From assembly GCF_011759385.1 (NCBI RefSeq), contig NZ_JAARLY010000003.1:434001-498000 (forward strand): a DNA stretch of 64,000 nucleotides, given 5' to 3'. The position numbers were made by a program, and so were the translations under genes. Every line of letters starts with the position of its first letter. The stretch's first letter is position 1. The notes under the pieces were generated by a model. That model searched no databases, was not told the DNA's origin, and was given only the letters and a program-made list of their open reading frames with translations. Shown here piece by piece: positions 34,144 through 44,041 of the stretch. This DNA is from Oleiagrimonas sp. C23AA. GTDB taxonomy: Bacteria; Pseudomonadota; Gammaproteobacteria; Xanthomonadales; Rhodanobacteraceae.

Positions 34144-35697
34144 ATGAGCGACTCGCGCCTGCGCAACCTGGTGGTGGTGCTGGGCGACCAGCTTGATGCG
34201 CACTCCAGCGCGTTCGAAGATTTCGATGCGTCGCGCGACGCGGTGTGGATGGCCGAAGCACTGGGCGAGGCCACCCACGTCTGGAGCCACAAGGCGCGTA
34301 TTGCGCTGTTCTTCGCGGCCATGCGCCATTTTCGTGAGCATCTGCGCCAGCGGGGCGTGCGTGTGCATTACCGCCAGCTGGACCGTCGCGCCCACGATCA
34401 GCTGATCGATGCGCTGCGCACCGATCTCAAGCAGCTGCGCCCGGAAAAGCTGATTCTGGTCGAGCCGGGCGAATGGCGCCTGCGCGAAGCCTTCCGCGAA
34501 CTGGATGCCGACGATGACACGCCGCCGGTGGCCTTGCGCGAGGATCGTCACTTTCTCTGCTCGCACGATGACTTTGCCGACTGGATGCGCGGGCGCCGCC
34601 AGCCACGCATGGAGCATTTCTATCGCTGGATGCGCCAGCGCCACGATGTGCTGATGGAGGCGCGCCAGCCGCGCGGCGGGCGCTGGAATTTCGATACCGA
34701 CAATCGCGAGAGTTTCGCCAGCGACGGCCCACCTGCCGATATGCCAGGGCATCAGCGCTTCCAGCCCGACGCGTTGACACGCGAAGTGATCGCACAGGTC
34801 AACGAACAGTTTGCCGATCATCCGGGCACGCTGGAGCATTTCGATTGGCCGCTGACACGCGTGCAGGCACAACATGCGCTGGACGACTTCATCACCCATC
34901 GACTACCGCAGTTCGGCCGCTGGCAGGACGCGATGTGGCAGGGCGCGGACGTGGGTCATCATGCGCTTTATCACGCCCGCCTTTCGGCGGCGATGAACCT
35001 GAAGTTGCTGCATCCCGATGAAGTGATTTCGGCCGCCTGCCAAGCGCTGGATGATGGCCACGCGCCCTTGGCCGCGGTGGAAGGCTTCGTCCGCCAGGTG
35101 CTGGGCTGGCGCGAGTATGTGCGTGGCCTTTACTGGCAGCGCATGCCGGGGTTTGCCGACAACAATGCGCTGCAGGCCCACGCGCGCCTGCCGGATTTCT
35201 ACTGGACCGGCGACACCGACATGAACTGCCTGCGCCAGACGCTTGGCGACACGCTGGCGCATGGGTACGCCCATCACATCCAGCGCCTGATGGTGACCGG
35301 GCTTTACGCCTTGCTGCTGGGCGTGGAGCCGGTGCAGATCCACGCCTGGTATCTGGCCATTTATGTCGATGCGGTCGAATGGGTGGAGTTGCCCAACGTG
35401 ATCGGCATGTCGCAGTGGGCCGATGGCGGCGTGATGGCGTCCAAGCCGTATATCGCCACCGGCAAATACATCGACCGCATGAGCAATTACTGCCGTGGCT
35501 GCCGCTTCAGGCCAGCGGCCACCACCGGCCCGCGTGCCTGTCCGGTGACCGTGCTTTACTGGGATTTTCTGGCCCGGCATCGACAACGCTTTGCCGGTCA
35601 TCCGCGTTTGGGTTTGCAGGTGCGCAATCTGGAGCGACGCGATGCGCAGGAGCTGGCGGCCATGCGTCGTCAGGCCGACGCGCTTCGCGAACGTTGA
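34144..35697 (+). CDS. Iron-sulphur bacterial cryptochrome/photolyase (PhrB-like)
   Basis: 517 aa, the deoxyribodipyrimidine photolyase-related (FeS-BCP) group. The N-terminus RLRNLVVVLGDQLDAHSSAFEDFD is characteristic. Four cysteines match the [4Fe-4S] ligands of Agrobacterium PhrB with identical spacing: Cys362, Cys450, Cys453, Cys466 (each offset by +12 from my memory of 350/438/441/454). FAD-region motifs such as HAWYLAIYVDAVEWVELPNVIGMSQWADGG follow. Members repair (6-4) photoproducts; a signalling role is possible. It starts 3 bp after ftsK and is followed by lolA. Confidence 0.93.
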   Translation: MSDSRLRNLVVVLGDQLDAHSSAFEDFDASRDAVWMAEALGEATHVWSHKARIALFFAAMRHFREHLRQRGVRVHYRQLDRRAHDQLIDALRTDLKQLRPEKLILVEPGEWRLREAFRELDADDDTPPVALREDRHFLCSHDDFADWMRGRRQPRMEHFYRWMRQRHDVLMEARQPRGGRWNFDTDNRESFASDGPPADMPGHQRFQPDALTREVIAQVNEQFADHPGTLEHFDWPLTRVQAQHALDDFITHRLPQFGRWQDAMWQGADVGHHALYHARLSAAMNLKLLHPDEVISAACQALDDGHAPLAAVEGFVRQVLGWREYVRGLYWQRMPGFADNNALQAHARLPDFYWTGDTDMNCLRQTLGDTLAHGYAHHIQRLMVTGLYALLLGVEPVQIHAWYLAIYVDAVEWVELPNVIGMSQWADGGVMASKPYIATGKYIDRMSNYCRGCRFRPAATTGPRACPVTVLYWDFLARHRQRFAGHPRLGLQVRNLERRDAQELAAMRRQADALRER

Positions 35698-35762
35698 ACG
35701 CGTACCATGGTCAGTTAAGCGTGGCGCGGTTAGGCTGCGCGCGATCTTTACGGGATACCTTC

Positions 35763-36422
35763 ATGCTTCGATCCATCGCCATTGCCGCTTTCGCCCTGAT
35801 GCTGGCCGTGCCGGCAGCGCAGGCCGCGCAGAACGCGCGCCAGCAGCTGGATGCTTTCGCGCACAACCTGCACGCCATCAAGGGCGATTTCAGCCAGACG
35901 CTGACCAATGCCAACGGCCAATCGGGCAAGCCCAGCACCGGCACGCTGGCGCTGGAGGCGCCGCGTGAGTTCCGCTGGGAGGTCAATGCGCCGTACAAGC
36001 AGCTGATCGTGGCCGACGGTGGCCACGTATGGATGTACGACCCGGATCTGGAGCAGGTCACCGTGCGTCGCCAGAGTGCCGCCGAGGCACACAGTCCGCT
36101 GACGGTGCTGACCGACCTCTCGCAGCTCGATCACGAGTTCACGGTGGCCAATCTGGGTGACAAGGACGGCTTGGCCTGGCTGCGCCTGAAGCCCACCGAT
36201 GACAACCCGCAGTTTGAATATGCCGACCTTGGCTTTGCCGAGGGTCAGCTGCGCGAAATGCGTTTCCGCGATCAGCTGGGCAATACCTCGCGTATCCAGT
36301 TCTCGCATTGGCAGCGCAACGTCTCGCTGCCGGCCAAGCTGTTCAACTTCACCCCGCCCAAGGGCGCCGATGTGGTGGGCGATACCGGTGATGTGCCCGA
36401 AGTGCATCCGCTGGGCCAGTAA
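35763..36422 (+). CDS. lolA: Outer-membrane lipoprotein carrier protein
   Basis: Periplasmic chaperone that carries lipoproteins from LolCDE to LolB. 219 aa with a signal peptide (MLRSIAIAAFALMLAVPAAQA). The mature part shows the LolA fold signature: FSQTLTNANGQSGKPSTGTLALEAPREFRWEVNAPYKQLIVADGGHVWMYDPDLEQVTVR, broken here only by family-typical variation. The position between ftsK and rarA is the conserved one in gammaproteobacteria. The ATG is at 35763; the longer frame overlaps the photolyase gene. Confidence 0.95.
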   Translation: MLRSIAIAAFALMLAVPAAQAAQNARQQLDAFAHNLHAIKGDFSQTLTNANGQSGKPSTGTLALEAPREFRWEVNAPYKQLIVADGGHVWMYDPDLEQVTVRRQSAAEAHSPLTVLTDLSQLDHEFTVANLGDKDGLAWLRLKPTDDNPQFEYADLGFAEGQLREMRFRDQLGNTSRIQFSHWQRNVSLPAKLFNFTPPKGADVVGDTGDVPEVHPLGQ

Positions 36423-36452
36423 CGCCACGCGCTTGATGACAGGGGTTCACGG

Positions 36453-37118
36453 ATGATCCGCAAATTGCCGCGCTGGGTCTGGTTTGGTGGCGGCGTGCTG
36501 GCGCTGATGGCCGGCACCATCAACGCGGTGGGCTATCTCAGCTTCGACCATCAGGCGGTCACCCACATGACCGGCACCACCACGCTGGTCGGCATCGCGC
36601 TGGCCGGTCACGCCTGGCATCAGCTGCTACATTTTGGTGCGGTGCTGGTGGCGTTTTTTCTTGGCGCCAGTTTCAGCGGCCTGCTGATTCGCGACAGTGC
36701 GCTGGAGCTGGGGCACCGCTACGGACTGGCCTTGCTGATCGAGGCGCTGCTGCTGTTTGTGGCGGTGCCGCTGATTCACCAGCACCACGACCTGGGGCTA
36801 TGGCTGGCAGCGGCAGCCTGCGGCTTGCAGAACGCCATGGTCAGCACCTACAGCGGCGCGGTGGTGCGTACCACGCATGTGTCGGGCATCGTCACCGACC
36901 TTGGCATCCTGTTTGGCCAGCGCCTGCGCGGCAAATCCGTGGATCGTCGCCGCTCGGTGCTTTATCTGGTGCTGTTTGGCGGCTTCCTGCTGGGCGGTAT
37001 CGCCGGTGCCCTGGCGTTCCCGTTCTGGCGTGAGCGCACCCTGCTGGCACCGGCGGCCATCGCCGTGCTGGTGGCCGCTGGCTATATGGCCTATCTGGCG
37101 CGTCGCCGCCGTGCTTGA
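36453..37118 (+). CDS. DUF1275 (YoaK family) membrane protein
   Basis: 221 aa inner-membrane protein with about six helices. The family pattern is clear: ALMAGTINAVGYLSFDHQAVTHMTGTTTLVGIAL near the N-terminus, and GLQNAMVSTYSGAVVRTTHVSGIVTDLGILFGQ in the middle. The function is unknown, although a transport-like fold has been suggested for the family. It lies 30 bp after lolA and 21 bp before rarA and is probably cotranscribed, an insertion into the otherwise usual lolA-rarA pair. Confidence 0.85.
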   Translation: MIRKLPRWVWFGGGVLALMAGTINAVGYLSFDHQAVTHMTGTTTLVGIALAGHAWHQLLHFGAVLVAFFLGASFSGLLIRDSALELGHRYGLALLIEALLLFVAVPLIHQHHDLGLWLAAAACGLQNAMVSTYSGAVVRTTHVSGIVTDLGILFGQRLRGKSVDRRRSVLYLVLFGGFLLGGIAGALAFPFWRERTLLAPAAIAVLVAAGYMAYLARRRRA

Positions 37119-37139
37119 CCGCTCGACTACACTTTCGCC

Positions 37140-38486
37140 ATGCCCGATCTTTTTGCCGAACCCGAAGCCCTGAAGCCGCTGGCCGAGCGCATGCGTCCGC
37201 AATCGCTGGACGAAGTGGTCGGGCAACAGCGCGTGGTGGGCGAGGGCAAGCCGCTGCGCCGCGCGCTGGAAGCCGGGCGCGTGCATTCCATGGTGCTGTG
37301 GGGGCCGCCCGGTTGCGGCAAGACCACGCTGGCGCTGCTGGTGGCCAAGTACGCCGACGCGCAGTTCAAGGCGGTGTCCGCCGTGCTTTCGGGGCTGGCC
37401 GATGTGCGCAAGGCGCTGGCCGAGGCCGAAGGCAACTTCGCGCAAGGGCGGCGCACCGTGTTGTTCGTGGACGAGGTGCACCGCTTCAACAAGGCGCAGC
37501 AGGATGCCTTCCTGCCGCATATCGAAAAAGGCGTCATCCTGTTTGTCGGCGCCACCACCGAGAACCCGTCGTTCGAGCTCAACTCGGCCTTGCTCTCGCG
37601 CTGCCGCGTGCATGTGCTGGAGGCAGTGGAGCAGGGCGATATCGTCCAGGCGCTCAAGCGCGCGCTGGCCGATACCGAGCGCGGCCTTGGCGAGCTGCAA
37701 CTGGCGGTCGACGACGAAGCGCTGGGCATGATCGCCCAGGCCGCCGATGGCGATGTGCGCCGTGCGCTCACCTTGCTGGAAATTGCCGCCGAGCTTGCCG
37801 ACGATAGCGTATCCGGTCCCCGCCGGATCGACGAAACCACGCTGACCCAGGTGCTGGCCGACCGCACGCGCCGGTTCGACAAGGGCGGCGAGCAGTTCTA
37901 CGATCAGATCTCGGCGCTGCACAAATCGGTGCGCAGTTCCGATCCGGACGCCGCCGTGTACTGGCTGACGCGCATGCTCGATGGCGGCTGCGATCGCGCC
38001 TATCTGGCCCGACGCATGACGCGCATGGCGGTGGAAGATGTCGGCCTGGCCGATCCGCGCGCCTGGCGCATGGCGCTGGATGCCTGGGACACCTACGAGC
38101 GCCTGGGCAGCCCCGAGGGCGAGCTGGGGCTGGCACAACTGGCCATCTATCTGGCCATGGCGCCCAAGAGCAATGCCGCCTACAAGGCCTATAACCAGGC
38201 GCGCGCCGTGATCGGACAGACCGGCACGCTGGAGGTCCCGCTGCATCTTCGCAATGCGCCCACCAAGCTGATGAAGGGCTTGGGTTACGGCAAGGACTAC
38301 CAGTACGACCACGATGCCGAGGGCGGCGTGGCGCTGGATCAGCAATGCCTGCCCGACGCGCTGGGCGACACCACGTTCTACCAGCCGGTCGAGCGTGGCC
38401 TGGAGCTGAAACTGGGCGAGAAGCTCAGCGCGTTGCGCGCCGCGCGCCGGCAGGCCCGGCGCAAGCCCGGGAGCGACGAGAAATGA
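37140..38486 (+). CDS. rarA: Replication-associated recombination protein A (AAA+ ATPase)
   Basis: Clamp-loader-like ATPase acting at stalled replication forks; also called MgsA. 448 aa. Walker A VLWGPPGCGKTTLALLVAKY, Walker B TVLFVDEVHRFNKAQQDAFL, sensor 1 GATTENPSFELNSALLSRC. The C-terminal tetramerisation domain (AIYLAMAPKSNAAYKAYNQA, KDYQYDHDAEGG) is complete. Its stop overlaps the MFS gene start by 4 bp. Confidence 0.96.
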   Translation: MPDLFAEPEALKPLAERMRPQSLDEVVGQQRVVGEGKPLRRALEAGRVHSMVLWGPPGCGKTTLALLVAKYADAQFKAVSAVLSGLADVRKALAEAEGNFAQGRRTVLFVDEVHRFNKAQQDAFLPHIEKGVILFVGATTENPSFELNSALLSRCRVHVLEAVEQGDIVQALKRALADTERGLGELQLAVDDEALGMIAQAADGDVRRALTLLEIAAELADDSVSGPRRIDETTLTQVLADRTRRFDKGGEQFYDQISALHKSVRSSDPDAAVYWLTRMLDGGCDRAYLARRMTRMAVEDVGLADPRAWRMALDAWDTYERLGSPEGELGLAQLAIYLAMAPKSNAAYKAYNQARAVIGQTGTLEVPLHLRNAPTKLMKGLGYGKDYQYDHDAEGGVALDQQCLPDALGDTTFYQPVERGLELKLGEKLSALRAARRQARRKPGSDEK

Positions 38487-39691
38487 CGGTCGGCCCCTCG
38501 GCCTCGAAGGGCTTTCGCGCGGCCCTTCGCGCCTTGCCGGCCACGGTGTGGCTGCTGGGGGCGGTCAGCTTTTTCAATGACGCCGCCAGCGACATGATCT
38601 ATCCGCTGGTGCCGCTGTATCTGACTTCAGTGCTGATGGCCGGCCCGCGTGTGCTGGGACTGATCGAAGGTATTGCCGAGGCGCTCAGCAGCCTGCTCAA
38701 GTTGATCGCCGGCGTACTGGCTGACCGCAGCCGAAAGTTGCGCCCCTGGATCATTGGTGGCTATGGCGTGGCCGGTGCAGCGCGTCCCTTGATCGGTCTG
38801 GTGGCCAGTTGGGTGGGTGTGCTTGGTTGCCGGGTCGCCGATCGTCTGGGCAAGGGGCTGCGTAGTGCGCCGCGTGATGCCATGCTTGGACTGAGCGTGG
38901 ATCCGGCCCGGCGGGGCCTGGCGTTTGGCCTGCATCGGGCCATGGACAACGCCGGCGCGGTGGTCGGGCCATTGGCCGCCGCGGCCTTGCTGGCCGCCGG
39001 CTTGCCGCTGCGTCATGTGTTCTTTTTCGCCGCGGTGCCTGCGGTCATTGTGCTGGTATTGGCGTGGAAGGTGCGCGAGCCGGCGGCCAAGCAGGTTCAG
39101 ATGGTGCCACCGCGGCGTAGCTGGTCGATCACGGCGCTGCCCCCGGCGCTGCGTCGCTATCTGTTGGCGCTGGCGCTGTTCACGCTGGGCAATTCATCGA
39201 ACATGTTCCTGCTGCTGCGTGCGCAGCAACTGGGTGCCGGTGCCGAGCGCATCGCCTTGATGTGGGCGCTGTTTTCCGGGGTGGCCGCGCTTGCATCCAC
39301 GCCGCTGTCAGCGCTTTCGGACCGGTTCGGGCGTATTCGTGTGCTGACCCTGGCCTGGGCGGCCTACGCGCTCACCTACGCCGTGATCGGTGTATTGCCG
39401 CAGTCGCAGATGGCGCTGTGGCTCAGTTTCGCCGGCTACGGCCTGGTCACCGCAGCCCTGGAAGGCACGGAAAAGGCCTTGGTCGCCGACCTTGTGCCGG
39501 CGGGGCAGGCCGGCACCGGCTTTGGCTGGTACAACCTGGTGGTGGGCTTGTTCCTGCTTCCGGCATCACTGCTGTTCGGATGGCTGTGGCAGGCACTGGC
39601 GCCTTGGGCCGCCTTTGCCTTCGGCGCCGGGTGTTCGGGAGTGGCCGCCTTGCTGCTTGGATGGTGGGTGCCGCGCGCCCGGCACACGTAA
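38483..39691 (+). CDS. MFS transporter
   Basis: 402 aa with about 12 membrane helices in two sets of six. The start SFFNDAASDMIYPLVPLYLTSVL and the loop GVLADRSRKLRPWIIGGYG (motif A-like) place it among major facilitator permeases of the group often found beside rarA or serS in Xanthomonadales. The substrate is unknown; the direction could be efflux. The ATG at 38483 overlaps the rarA stop (ATGA), implying coupling. Confidence 0.85.
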   Translation: MTVGPSASKGFRAALRALPATVWLLGAVSFFNDAASDMIYPLVPLYLTSVLMAGPRVLGLIEGIAEALSSLLKLIAGVLADRSRKLRPWIIGGYGVAGAARPLIGLVASWVGVLGCRVADRLGKGLRSAPRDAMLGLSVDPARRGLAFGLHRAMDNAGAVVGPLAAAALLAAGLPLRHVFFFAAVPAVIVLVLAWKVREPAAKQVQMVPPRRSWSITALPPALRRYLLALALFTLGNSSNMFLLLRAQQLGAGAERIALMWALFSGVAALASTPLSALSDRFGRIRVLTLAWAAYALTYAVIGVLPQSQMALWLSFAGYGLVTAALEGTEKALVADLVPAGQAGTGFGWYNLVVGLFLLPASLLFGWLWQALAPWAAFAFGAGCSGVAALLLGWWVPRARHT

Positions 39692-39751
39692 GGTTTGCGC
39701 CCTTTGACTGCCTGCACCGATAATCAGCGGCCAACAACGTTGAACGTGTAA

Positions 39752-41394
<1,643 letters not shown>

Positions 41395-41419
41395 CGCGGC
41401 CGACAATGCAAGCACTCCC

Positions 41420-41509
41420 GGAGAGATGGCCGAGCGGTTGAAGGCACCGGTCTTGAAAACCGGCAATGGGTCAAACCATTCGTGGGTTCGAATCCCACTC
41501 TCTCCGCCA
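41420..41509 (+). tRNA. tRNA-Ser (anticodon UGA), CCA encoded
   Basis: 90-nt class II tRNA. The acceptor stem GGAGAGA pairs with TCTCTCC and is followed by discriminator G and encoded CCA. The anticodon stem CCGGT/ACCGG holds loop CTTGAAA, so the anticodon is TGA (41454-41456), reading UCA and UCG. The long variable arm (AATGGGTCAAACCATT) and the T-arm with GGTTCGAATCC are typical of tRNA-Ser. Confidence 0.97.
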
Positions 41510-41518
41510 GATACATCA

Positions 41519-41545
41519 AGGCCCTGATTTTTCAGGGCTTTTTTG
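41519..41545 (+). terminator. Rho-independent terminator of tRNA-Ser
   Basis: Stem GCCCTGA (41521-41527) with TCAGGGC (41532-41538), 4-nt loop, then six T. It starts 11 bp after the tRNA. Confidence 0.92.
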
Positions 41546-41877
41546 TGTCCTGAAGAATGCCGCTTGGTCATGTCGGTTGGTCAAATCGACATGCGTTTGG
41601 CACACGCATCTACTGCGTCATGCTTCAGGTGTGTTCCACTTCAGCCTGATTGTCCCTGGCGATCTTCAGCCGCTGCTGGGTGGCGCGTCATCAAAAAGTC
41701 TCTGGGCACCCGTGACCGGTGTTAGCGCTGGTGGGCCTACGCTTTGGGCGCATTATGCTCAACACTTCGCCGCGGCGCGGAGCAGGGGGAGCACGATGGC
41801 CAAGCAACGGGTTCTACCCCCTCTCCACGCACGATTGTGAAGCGGGGGAGAGCCTCAGATCCCGCTTTGCCTGTTGG
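41546..41877. other. 332-bp stretch without a convincing gene
   Basis: No open frame here looks coding. Two small patterns are visible near the tRNA side: an inverted repeat CATGTCG (41569-41575) / CGACATG (41587-41593), and a direct repeat TTGGTCA at 41564-41570 and 41577-41583. A weak hairpin (CTCTCC ... GGAGAG, about 41819-41854) lies downstream of the SDR stop. No copy of the tRNA 3' end is seen, so there is no sign of an attachment site. Confidence 0.5.
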
Positions 41878-42618
41878 TTACCAGGCGTGTCGGTGCTGGG
41901 TGGCGTGGCCGTCATGGAAAAAGCCACCGGTGGGAGCAAGCGGGTTGGCCTTGGCCAGCTCCACGACGATTTTGGCGGCGTCTTCCACCGAGCGGTAGCC
42001 GTTGTGTCCATTGAGATCGGTCGCGGTGTACCCCGGGTTGATGGCATTGACCTTGATGCCCTCGGGCATCAATTCCTTGGCCAGCTTGACGGTCAGCATG
42101 TTCAGGGCGCTCTTTGATGCGCTGTAGCCGGGATACCCGACATCCCAGAACAAACCGGCCGGATCGCTGGTTTCCGCGATCGACCCAAGCGAGCTACTGA
42201 CCATGACGATGCGTGATCCCTTGACCTTGCGCAGCAGCGGCAGAAAAGCCTGGGTCATCCGCATGGCGCCAAAGGTATTGACCTCGAACATGGCGCGCAT
42301 GTCGTCCACGGGCTCTTCGCTGGCACGCATAGCGCTGCCGATACTGATGCCGGCATTGTTGATCAGAACGTCCAGCGCGCCGGCCTCCTGCTGAAAACTC
42401 GCTCTGGCTGCCTCCACGCTACCGGCATTGGTGACATCCAGCACAAGCGATTGTGCGTCCAGTCCCTCCTTGCGCAGAGCAGCAGCCGCGGCCGCACCGC
42501 GTTGGGCATCGCGGCAACCGAGCCAAACCGCGTAGCCCAGTACACCCAACTGACGCGCGACGGCCAGACCGATGCCTTTGTTGGCGCCGGTGATCAACGC
42601 GACTTCTTTATCGGACAT
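41878..42618 (-). CDS. Short-chain dehydrogenase/reductase
   Basis: 246 aa classical SDR, cytoplasmic and NAD(P)-dependent. Cofactor motif TGANKGIGLAVARQLG, structural NNAG and active-site PGYSASKSALNMLTVKLAKEL; the sequence PGYTATDLNGHNGYRSVEDAA resembles carbonyl reductase-like SDRs. The substrate is unknown. A perfect 17-bp dyad lies 18 bp upstream of its ATG. An AraC regulator is encoded divergently beyond 440 bp, and it may control this gene. Confidence 0.9.
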   Translation of the reverse strand: MSDKEVALITGANKGIGLAVARQLGVLGYAVWLGCRDAQRGAAAAAALRKEGLDAQSLVLDVTNAGSVEAARASFQQEAGALDVLINNAGISIGSAMRASEEPVDDMRAMFEVNTFGAMRMTQAFLPLLRKVKGSRIVMVSSSLGSIAETSDPAGLFWDVGYPGYSASKSALNMLTVKLAKELMPEGIKVNAINPGYTATDLNGHNGYRSVEDAAKIVVELAKANPLAPTGGFFHDGHATQHRHAW

Positions 42619-43059
42619 GTGGACCTCGTCGTTGTGGTAACCAATGTGGTTACTATCCGTCGTTGGCGTGGGTGCTGCCTTCCTTGCAGACCCAAATGCT
42701 TGCCTGATCCTTCCATCCTCGCTGTTTCATCCAAGATGAATGCGTCGCTTCAGACTGGGCCCGGGCATCTGGCGCCAAGTGGCTAACGTGGCGTCCACTC
42801 GATGGCTGTTTGCCTAGCCCGGCAGCTGTTGCACGCCCGGTGCCGGATGGCTGCTTGGCTGCGCGCTCGGCGGAAGCCACGTGCGCAGTTCGTGCCAAGG
42901 CACATGGCTGGCGCGGCTATACTGGTGTCCGATAGGCCGTCAGCGCCCGGATCGTTCCGCGCCAGCGAGGTTTCCCCGTTTCGTGCACATGGCGCCGCGT
43001 TGCCGGCCAGGGTCCTTCATCAGCCACGCCTAACGTCCGCCAGCACGGATGGAATCATC
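42619..43059. other. 441-bp divergent gap between the SDR and AraC genes
   Basis: No convincing gene. The AraC frame stays open leftward to 42802, but the upstream part reads as arginine- and alanine-rich non-family sequence. The only clear regulatory pattern is the dyad at 42637-42653 near the SDR start. Confidence 0.5.
42637..42653. promoter_or_regulatory. Perfect dyad upstream of the SDR gene, candidate operator
   Basis: GTAACCA-ATG-TGGTTAC: 7-bp arms, 3-bp centre, lying 18 bp upstream of the SDR ATG where a repressor could block initiation. The symmetric form suits a homodimeric TetR-, HxlR- or MarR-type protein better than the neighbouring AraC protein. Confidence 0.55.
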
Positions 43060-43935
43060 TTGAGTGCCCCCGCTTCATTGCTTGAATCATTGGTTGGTAT
43101 TGCGTCTCGACATGCCGGTACGCGTGACGCACGCACGCTGGTGCCAGGTCTTTCGATCTGGTCGGCGCATGGGCCCAGCCAGGCAATTCCCGGGCTGTTC
43201 GAACCCGCGTTCTATCTGCTGGCGCAGGGCAGCAAGAGGCTCACCTTCGCCGACAGCGAGCACGATTTCCACCCGGGCATGTGCGCCGTGGCGCTTGTCG
43301 GCTTGCCGTTTTCCAGCCGAGTGGTCGAAGCTTCGGTGGATAAGCCCTATGTGGGACTGTCGGTCCGGCTTGATGCCGGCGTGATTTCCAGCTTGCTGAT
43401 CGACATGTCCGAGCCGCCCCTCAGACGTCGGGACACCATCACGATCATGCAGGCGGAGCCGCTGGTGCTTGATGCACTGGCTCGCCTGCTTGCCCTACTG
43501 GATACACCGGCAGATATCGCGGTGCTGGCGGCGCAGTTCGAACGGGAGTTCTGCTACCGCCTTTTGCAAGGTCCAATGGGCAGCCAGTTGCGTGAGATGG
43601 GCGGCTATGGGGCGCGCTTCTGGCAAATCAGAAAGGCTGCCGAATGGATCGCGACGCACGCCAACCAGCCGATGAGCATAGCCCAACTGGCGGACTGGGT
43701 TGGAATGAGCGTCACCTCGTTCCATCGTCACTTCAAAGCCGTTACTGGCCATGCGCCGTTGGCCTATCAGCGCTATATCCGCTTGTTCCATGCACGCCAG
43801 CAACTGGCCTCTGGTGCCGGCAATGTCACTTCGGTCGCCTTTGCCGTGGGGTATGCCAACGCCTCGCAGTTCAGTCGAGAATACAAAAAATGTTTTGGCG
43901 TGCCGCCCGTAAACGATGTGTTGAGATCGGCTTGA
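43060..43935 (+). CDS. AraC family transcriptional regulator
   Basis: 291 aa from the chosen start. Residues about 15-180 form an AraC_N-type cupin domain (PGLSIWSAHGPSQAIPGLFEPAFYLLAQGSKRLTF). The C-terminus carries two helix-turn-helix motifs (MSIAQLADWVGMSVTSFHRHFKAVTG and VTSVAFAVGYANASQFSREYKKCFG). The start is taken as TTG at 43060, giving LSAPASLLESLVGIASRHAG as in relatives, with GGAAT upstream. No ATG lies near the domain boundary, so the start is uncertain (earlier ATG at 42904). It diverges from the SDR gene, a common pairing. Confidence 0.85.
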   Translation: MSAPASLLESLVGIASRHAGTRDARTLVPGLSIWSAHGPSQAIPGLFEPAFYLLAQGSKRLTFADSEHDFHPGMCAVALVGLPFSSRVVEASVDKPYVGLSVRLDAGVISSLLIDMSEPPLRRRDTITIMQAEPLVLDALARLLALLDTPADIAVLAAQFEREFCYRLLQGPMGSQLREMGGYGARFWQIRKAAEWIATHANQPMSIAQLADWVGMSVTSFHRHFKAVTGHAPLAYQRYIRLFHARQQLASGAGNVTSVAFAVGYANASQFSREYKKCFGVPPVNDVLRSA

Positions 43936-44041
43936 CTTCAACGCCAGCACCCGTTTGAGGTGAGTGCCCTCGGCTGGGCCTGTTGCAACGCACACGCTCA
44001 GGAAAGTCACAAAAACGAGCGTGGATGTACGTTAACAGTGG

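Noticed and set aside
41420-41509. tRNA-Ser as an attachment site
   Set aside because: No direct repeat of the tRNA 3' end and no integrase found within the window.
42802-43059. N-terminal extension of the AraC gene
   Set aside because: The extra 86 codons read as low-complexity, arginine-rich sequence unlike the family; the domain begins right after TTG 43060.
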